From positions 30,866,804-30,930,803 of the forward strand of contig NC_084888.1 in assembly GCF_958979055.1 (NCBI RefSeq): 64,000 nucleotides of DNA. The letters run 5' to 3'. The position numbers were made by a program, and so were the translations under genes. Of this stretch, positions 57,311 to 64,000 are shown one piece after another (within the stretch, counting starts at the first letter, position 1; each line of letters starts with the position of its first letter). A model generated the notes under the pieces. It worked only from the letters and a program-made list of their open reading frames with translations, was not told the origin of the DNA and ran no database searches. The DNA is from Alnus glutinosa. Its lineage: Eukaryota > Streptophyta > Magnoliopsida > Fagales > Betulaceae.

Positions 57311-58509
57311 ACTTACATTTTATTTTAACTATATATATATATATATACTATTTAATTTAAATATTTTTTTTAATTATTTTTTTTCCTTGAGATGAGAGAA
57401 ACTGTTTGAGGATTTTTAAAGGTTTTTTTTTTTTTTTTTTAAACATTCTATGAGGGAACAGTCTCACCAAATTTGGTAAGCACTGTTAGCAATTTATCAA
57501 ATGTTTTTCTAGTTTGCTGAGCTGGATGCAGCTCATTTTAGCATCCTAACTAGTCAAATAACAATTTCACCAATTTGATTAGCCAGATGTGAATGCTCTT
57601 ACTCTCAATTCAGCCTTCGAAATATGGAGCTTAAGGGAGAGAGAAATGTTATAAACCATATTTTTATTTCACAATTATTCCACAATATTGACATGGTAGT
57701 CTCCATTAATAATTGATTTTTTTTTTAATAACAAATACTAATCCAAGGATTCAGGGGCGGAACCACTCCTGCCTTTATTCCCGGGCCCCCGCAAAATTTT
57801 AGAAATGCTACAATTTTTTTTTTTAATGTATTTTTATGAAATTGACTCCCAATATTAATTTTTTCCTCTAAAATTTTAATTTTTTAGTTTTGTCCCCCTC
57901 TTCTAATATTTTAATTCATCATTCTTAAAATTACTAAATTAATATTATAAGATAATTGTAAAATAAAAATATAACTTCAAGCCTTAGGATGCGTTTGAGA
58001 TTGCGATTTCGTAGACAAAAAGTGCAATTTTAAACCAAATCACATAAAATAAATCGTTTAAGAATTACATTTTAAAAAAATTACGATTTGATAACGCAAA
58101 AATCTGCATTTTCACATATCTGGCAAGATAGTGTTTTTTTGAAAATAAATAATTTTAAAAAGACTACCCTACGATTTTAAATTTCAAACTGCTGAATTGC
58201 GATTTTATCAAATGTTTAACTGCGTTTTTTTTTTTTTTTTAATTGGAAACTCAAACCAATTCATGGTATTTTGTGAAACAAATGATGAGCCATATCGCGT
58301 GGAATTTGTTGTTTGGTGTTTCTGCATTGAATCCATATTCCTCCCAAATTGTTGGAACCAGGAACAATTTTGCTTTAGAATCCGGAAAAGGAAAAGGAAA
58401 GAAATGTTCACCTCCACCGAAGGAAGAGGAAGCATAACGGCATAACGCAGACTCTAGAATCTTCAAATGTTCAAACCCCAGAAGTCAGAACAAAGAAAAG
58501 AAGTAAAAA
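57311..58509. other. Intergenic and promoter region of the SagB-like gene
   Basis: No gene recognised. Contains T/A-rich runs (57330-57345, 57420-57440, 58225-58242) and AT-rich DNA. 58330-58509 is probably 5' UTR. The short frames at 58197-58466 overlap each other on both strands and lack motifs. Confidence 0.5.
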
Positions 58510-61500
58510 ATGCCACTGCTTCATTCTAGCGCCAGGCTCTCTGCTCCTCTCAGCCCCCACCGCTTTCGTCTCCTTCCTTCAACCTACATACTCGTCAACC
58601 TCACCACAACAGGCAAAACTTTTATTACCACCATGGCCTTTTCCTCTTCCTCTTCTTCTTCTTCATCGAAAGCACGTTCCGAAGAAGACCCACACGACGA
58701 GAACCTCTTGCAGGCCCTCAAATACCACCAGCAGACCAAGCACGCGTATGACAAGTACGCCCGAGGCCCCCACGGCCTCGACTGGGCCAACCAGCCTAAC
58801 CCTTTTCGTCGCTACCTCTCTGCCCCTCTCCTCCCTCTCCTTCACTTCCCCACCAACACCAACACCGAAACCGAAAACCCATCACCATCTGATGCTCCTC
58901 TCTACTCCTCTGTCTTCCTCTCTCTCCCTCCTCCCAAACCCATTTCCCATTCCACCATTTCCCAATTCTTCTACGACTCTCTCGCTCTCTCCGCTTGGAA
59001 AACCGCTAGCTACTCCACCTGGTCTCTCCGTGTCAACCCCAGTAGCGGCAATTTGCACCCCACCGAGGCTTATATCATCGCCCCACCGATCGATTCCCTT
59101 TCTACTTCACCTTTCGTCGCGCATTACGCTCCCAAAGAGCATTCTTTGGAACTCAGAGCCGAAATCCCATCTGGGTTCTTCCCAAAATTCTTCCCCCAGA
59201 ACTCATTTCTCGTCGGGCTCTCATCCATTTTCTGGCGCGAGGCCTGGAAGTACGGCGAGCGCGCCTTTCGGTACTGCAATCACGACGTCGGCCACGCTAT
59301 CGCCGCGGTGACAATGGCCGCGGCGGGCCTCGGCTGGGATGTGCAGCTTCTGGATGGGCTTGGATACGAGGAGCTGAAGAAGCTCATGGGGCTTCAATGT
59401 TTTCCAGAATTCAAATTCCCCTCTAGGCCCGTTAGAGGCAAGTTTCCCGATATTGAATTTGAGCACCCGGATTGTATGCTCCTAGTTTTTCCTAATCGAA
59501 TTGGTCGATTTGACGTGAATTATAAGGAATTGAGTTCTGGGATTTCGGAGTTTTCTAAATTGGAATGGAAGGGGGAGCCGAATTCGCTTAGTAAAGAGCA
59601 TGTGTGTTGGGATATAATTTATCGAACCGCTGAGGCGGTGAAAAAGCCATTTACAGTGGGAGATTGGTTTGCTAGTGATCCATTTCAGAGTAGTGGAGTT
59701 TGCAGTGAAGGTTCGTTTAAAGGTTTTACGGTTAGGGAAGTTGTTAGGAAGCGTAGAAGCGCTGTGGATATGGATAGTGTTACTGTAATTCAGAGAGAGA
59801 CATTTTATCAGATACTGTTACATTGCCTTCCTTCGGGTTGTGGAAATGGAGGGAAGCAAAGGAGACAGCTGGCATTGCCATTCCGGGCGCTTCCATGGGA
59901 TGCTGAGGTGCATGCTGTTTTGTTTGTTCATAGGGTGGCAAGGTTGCCCAAGGGGTTGTATTTCTTGGTGAGGAATGAGGATCATTTCGATGAGCTTAAG
60001 AACTCTATGAGTGCTGATTTTGCATGGGAGAAACCAGAGGGATGCCCTGATAATCTCCCTCTCTATGAACTTGATAGATCTTCGTATGACATGCTTGCAA
60101 AACAGGTCTCATGCCATCAGGTGTGTCACCTTATAAATGTTTTATCATTTTGAATGCTTCATATATTGGTAGAGTTGTTCAGAGTTTGGAGCATCTATGC
60201 ATGAAAGGAATATAGATGTTCAATAATATATGTAGGTCATGAATATGAAGTTTAAAAGAACAACTACTGAACTGTGAATCTCAGAGGTGGACATGAAATT
60301 GGATGTGAAATTTTACATTTTTTTGTTATTTTCCTTTAAGTGAATATGGAGGTAGATGATTTTGGATTGTGTATTTTGAAGTACCGTACAAATGGTCAAT
60401 CTTTAGATTAGAAGTATGTTGAAAATTTTGACCAATTGTTTTTGAGGTATACCATGAATTACTGTTTAAACTTTATCTAAATTAAATGGATCATAGAGTA
60501 GTTTAATTTCTGAGTTGCTCCTTTAACTATCAATTGTTTGGCGTGGAAGAATAGGCTTGTTTCTTAATGGAAGTAGAGTAGACAATTAGGTTTACCTTTT
60601 AGCATGTCTGCCAATAGCTAAAAAATGTGCATCTATGTGCAGGACATTGCTAGTCATGGCTGCTTTAGCCTTGGTATGGTGGCTCGTTTCGAGACTACTT
60701 TGCGTGAGAAGAATGCATGGATGTATCCTCGATTGTTTTGGGAAACTGGAGTTCTCGGGCAGGTATTGTACCTTGAAGCACATGCGGTTGGCATCTCTGC
60801 AACTGGAATTGGTTGTTACTTTGATGATCCTGGTACGGATTTTTTTTTCCTTACTGTTATTTTGGCAGAGGATTCTCAATCTGCTTGCAACTGTTCATAG
60901 TAATCTAGAATTCACATTGAGAGTTAATGCAGAAAACAGATAAATGCTACCCATCTAGACTGAGTTATACTATAAATTGTAGAAAATTTTAAGACAATAA
61001 AAGATTGCACCAGAAAAGATCGTATTTTTCTGGTTCCACTTAAAGCCCATCCTAGGTGATGTCCATGAATAAAGATGCGATGTTCTAATTTCATATGATT
61101 GGTATAATGACAACTTGGGTTTTATAAACCCTGCGACAATGCGGTTGGATCTGGAAGCATGGTATGGAATAGGCACATTTTGTAGCAACCTTATGTCTCA
61201 AAACAGTCTACCTTGAGTATATTTTACTCTCAAGTTATAGACAGTCTACCTCCAATGTAAGTTACTCCCAGGTGTGCTAGAGATGGCTTTCACTAGAACC
61301 GTGCCGCCAAATTTCTCCCAACTATTTGGTGCTTACTTCAACCAGAGTCAATTATAAAACTCACCTGATACCTGTATAGGAGCAACTGGCATTGTTTATT
61401 CAAGAGACATAATAATCTGAAAAGCCCACATTTCTCAACATTTTTTTATGATCCTATTTGAAATATCATGTGACGTTAAATTTTTAAAACATGAACAATA

Positions 61501-62510
61501 CGGTGGCCAGAAAGTCTGTCACATATCAGCTGGATGGCTGTCAATTTTTCTGTGAATGGTCAGCAAGATGACCTAAACTAGGTTGACTGCCTATTAGACA
61601 AAGCAAAATTGGTTTTACTCAAAAGTATTTTCCAACATTTATGGTTATCACATTCATGTATCTAACATCCATTGGTAAAACCATGCGTATTTAAGAGGAG
61701 TAGCACATTCTATTCCAGAACCTTACTCCCCATGATAACTAATTCTATGGAATTCCAAATAGGAACTGGAGACAAATTTTCCATAGATTAACAGGTGCCA
61801 CTGTATCACATGCCTCGTAGAAGTGAAAGGCTTTGGTTTGTCTTCACTTATTGTTATAATTTCCGTAGAGGGTGCTGAACCTGAAGTTGAAGAAAGAATG
61901 ATAGGGGATAGTTCAACATGCCAAAGGCTTAAATTTGTTGGAGTCAAGAAATTATAACAGAGAAATAAAGATTATTTTTAAGGTATATGGAAATGATGGG
62001 ATAATTATCAAGGTTGGTAAGAATTTTTCAGATTTAATCATAATTAAGAGAAATAATGGCGGTATGAGGTGTGGGAAAACCTCCAAATAATCAATCATAA
62101 TTGGATTGCCCTTACACAATAAGTTTTCTGAGTCACCATTAAATTCAATATTAAACAGAAAATTATTCAGAACTCAAAAAGATCTGAAAGATGTTCCACC
62201 ATTGGCTTACCATCTCATGCTAGCCTAGACAAATTATGTTTTAAACCAAAATAACCCAAATCTTAACTTAAAAAAATTCCTCCTGTTATTGTATGTCGCG
62301 GGACCTTCGTAGAATGATCTTTTGCATGTTACATCTTCGGCAAGTATAACAGCACAAGCTTCTGTTTTATATTGTTTTGCAGTGCATAGAATCCTTGGGT
62401 TGAAAGAATCAAACTTTCAGAGTCTATATCATTTCACTGTAGGAGGCCCTGTCCTGGACAAGCGGATTATGATCCTACCAGCATATCCAGGCCCCAATAC
62501 TGATGCATGA
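58510..62510 (+). CDS. SagB/ThcOx-type nitroreductase-fold protein (plant uncharacterised)
   Basis: Exons 58510-60120, 60643-60832 and 62383-62510, all GT-AG, close to 642 aa. The N-terminus (1-41, MPLLHSSARLSAPLSPHRFR...) looks like an organellar targeting peptide; a second ATG at 58633 (residue 42) could give a shorter form. LLQALKYHQQTKHAYDKYARGPHGLDWANQ opens the region typical of SagB-type dehydrogenases. A first half has RVNPSSGNLHPTEAYII at about 173-190 and HDVGHAIAAVTMAAAGLGWD. A second half has VREVVRKRRSAVDM at about 410 and GVLGQVLYLEAHAVGISATGIGCYF near 575-595, so the protein seems to hold two nitroreductase-like modules. Bacterial relatives are FMN oxidases that oxidise azolines in peptide natural products; the plant substrate is unknown to me. 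No cyclodehydratase partner is nearby. Confidence 0.85.
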
Positions 62511-63858
62511 TTGCAGGGTTTATATATGCTTCGATAACATTCAAGACCTTTTCTCATAATTGACTGGTATTACATCAAAGAGTTTTTACTTTGATAGCTA
62601 TCCCCCATTTGTCTTAGGTTTTTGTATGAGACCTTGCCTGTAGTTAAGCATCTTAAGGCCACCGTAAATTGTGTATATTCTTTCAATGGCTTTAGCCGCA
62701 TTACATGGTATTTGATGTAAAGCTTAACCCGTCTATATCCTCATTCTTGTTCAGTTCAAACTTAATAATAATATTGATAATACATTGCATTATGTTGCCA
62801 AGGTCGTCATTTTACTTTTTCCTTTGATGACAATTTGAAACACTATTCTGGCTATTTGTGAATTCTCGATGCAGAATTTGCAGTTTACCTACAGAATGCT
62901 TGGGTTTATACATGAGAGGGATGTGCGAGGGCCTTATGATTGGTTGCTCCATTGTCTATCGACTCTGTCCTCTTGTTGCACACGCAGGAGAGAGAGAGAG
63001 AGAGAGAGAGATGTCAAGGAGAAAATTGCAGTTTAAATGAAGTGGTCCTTAACAGCATCAGCAATCAAACCATGTCATGGAACCTAATACCAAGAATCAA
63101 TACAACTAAATTACATTACTAAATCAAAAACAAGCTTTTGATAAGTTTATTTGTTAAAAAGGACAATAACCATTTAAAGAGGAAGAATTATAAAAGACAT
63201 CAATTCTAAGATTTCTGGGAGGTGGCCTTGATTCTTGACTTTCAGATGTTTTAGATGTCACCAATGGTAAGGAAAGCTCCAATCTCTACTGGGCTCACCT
63301 TAGCAAACAACATCTGCTCTTCTTTGAAGATTGAAATGAACAAAAACGCCTTCCAACTATGGGCAAGTGTAGCAACCAAATGCCAGACCCTGCAATCAAA
63401 ACCAGGAAAACTGAATTTGCCGACTTAGCTCATGTCGAACTATCTATGGCGCTTCCAGTACGTGGCGGATATTGTCAATCTTGAGCTTGACATCGTTGAC
63501 TGGGCAGGCATAGCTCGATCCATTTTAGAAACTTACTATTTTTCCAGGAAACCAATCAAATGGTCTTGTGAAAGATGAATCATGTTTAAACAAAGCAATG
63601 TGAGAATCATCTCATTCTCTTGGCTCAATGCCCCTGCAGGATGGACACATGTAGCTGGTAGAAGTCCCCTGATGCCAAGCAAAGTATCTTACTTTCAGGA
63701 AACAATGCGACAGAACTGAACGTAAAAGGCTAGCAAAGGGAGCAGACTTAGCATAAACTAAAGTTTGTTCAGTCCATCACAGATTGGTTGCATGATCTTT
63801 ATTCCCCCATTACAGCTATCCAAGGCCATATCTATAGTTACATTCAATGTCATCAGGT
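62511..63858. other. 3' flank of the SagB-like gene; no further gene recognised
   Basis: 62511-62760 is probably 3' UTR. 62988-63011 is a (GA)n microsatellite. 63180-63858 is GC-balanced without stop-free family matches and may be the 3' UTR or introns of a minus-strand gene ending at 63859. Confidence 0.45.
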
Positions 63859-63963
63859 CTAAACTTCCTGCCTCAACCCATGAGCAATATGATCCTCATT
63901 TTTCTTTGTAAGGCTTTCAACTTGTGATGATGCTCCCACAGGTGCAGTCGTGTCCTGACTCAT
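63859..63963 (-). CDS. Possible 3' terminal coding exon of an unidentified minus-strand gene
   Basis: On the minus strand MSQDTTAPVGASSQ, VESLTKKNEDHIAHGLRQ and a final EV end at TAG (63861-63859). The composition looks like real soluble protein, but an in-frame TGA lies about 12 bases upstream of the Met, so this would have to be a splice-joined exon or a very short ORF. I do not recognise the family. The window edge prevents testing continuity. Confidence 0.25.
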   Translation of the reverse strand: MSQDTTAPVGASSQVESLTKKNEDHIAHGLRQEV

Positions 63964-64000
63964 GCTTTCCAATCACTTCACCAGGCTTGGCTAGAAAATA

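Noticed and set aside
1-64000. CRISPR arrays, operons, rRNA genes, bacterial ribosome-binding sites
   Set aside because: None seen; the genes have spliceosomal introns and the window is plant nuclear DNA. No biosynthetic cluster logic links the neighbouring genes.

Overview
The window is nuclear DNA from a eudicot plant, probably a woody rosid. The rosid placement is an inference from protein similarity recalled from memory and from the repeat content; I cannot name the genus. The evidence for a plant is direct: intron-rich genes with GT-AG junctions, a plastid-type transketolase with a Ser-rich transit peptide, a plant-type arginase and a FAR1-related sequence. The DNA is AT-rich with many microsatellites, poly(A/T) runs, SINEs, LINE fragments, MULE-derived elements and TRIM/copia relics.

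Layout. 1-14.0 kb is a repeat-rich accessory block. It holds a hAT transposase relic and a locus in about three degenerate tandem copies, with promoter, 5' exon, intron and a short ORF of unrecognised family. Inside it are a MULE-type element in one TATA box, LINE RNase-H-like relics, a CACTA-like end and a TRIM-like element. It ends in a large inverted duplication of a paralogue of the unknown ORF. 14.0-24.9 kb carries plastid transketolase (7 coding exons, minus) and RAD51C (9 exons, minus). 24.9-30.2 kb is mostly transposon debris. 30.2-31.8 kb carries an MTQ2/N6AMT1-type methyltransferase (minus). 33.3-41.7 kb carries the organellar Kae1/TsaD homologue GCP1/OSGEPL1 (13 exons, minus). 41.9-42.7 kb holds two small TIR elements. 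43.1-45.6 kb is a broken FAR1-related gene (plus). 48.4-54.7 kb is arginase (6 coding exons plus a 5' UTR exon, minus). 54.8-57.3 kb contains tandem repeats, a foldback and a decayed LINE. 58.5-62.5 kb is a SagB/ThcOx-like nitroreductase-fold protein (3 exons, plus). The last 1.5 kb may hold the 3' end of another minus-strand gene.

The intact genes are ordinary, functionally unrelated housekeeping or metabolic genes: Calvin cycle, homologous recombination, release-factor methylation, tRNA t6A modification and arginine catabolism. Nothing suggests an operon-like or clustered pathway. For the multi-exon genes I derived exon boundaries by hand from protein continuity, reading phase and GT-AG sites; the phases close exactly for transketolase (746 aa), RAD51C (346 aa), GCP1 (458 aa), arginase (338 aa) and the SagB-like protein (642 aa).

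I found no clearly new multi-gene system. The most unusual structures are the ~490-bp near-palindromic inverted duplication at 12.88-13.36 kb, the MULE-like insertion that duplicated a TATA box at 2.45-3.20 kb, the tail-only retro-insertions with target-site duplications, and the arginase 5' splice site that runs directly into a CT microsatellite.
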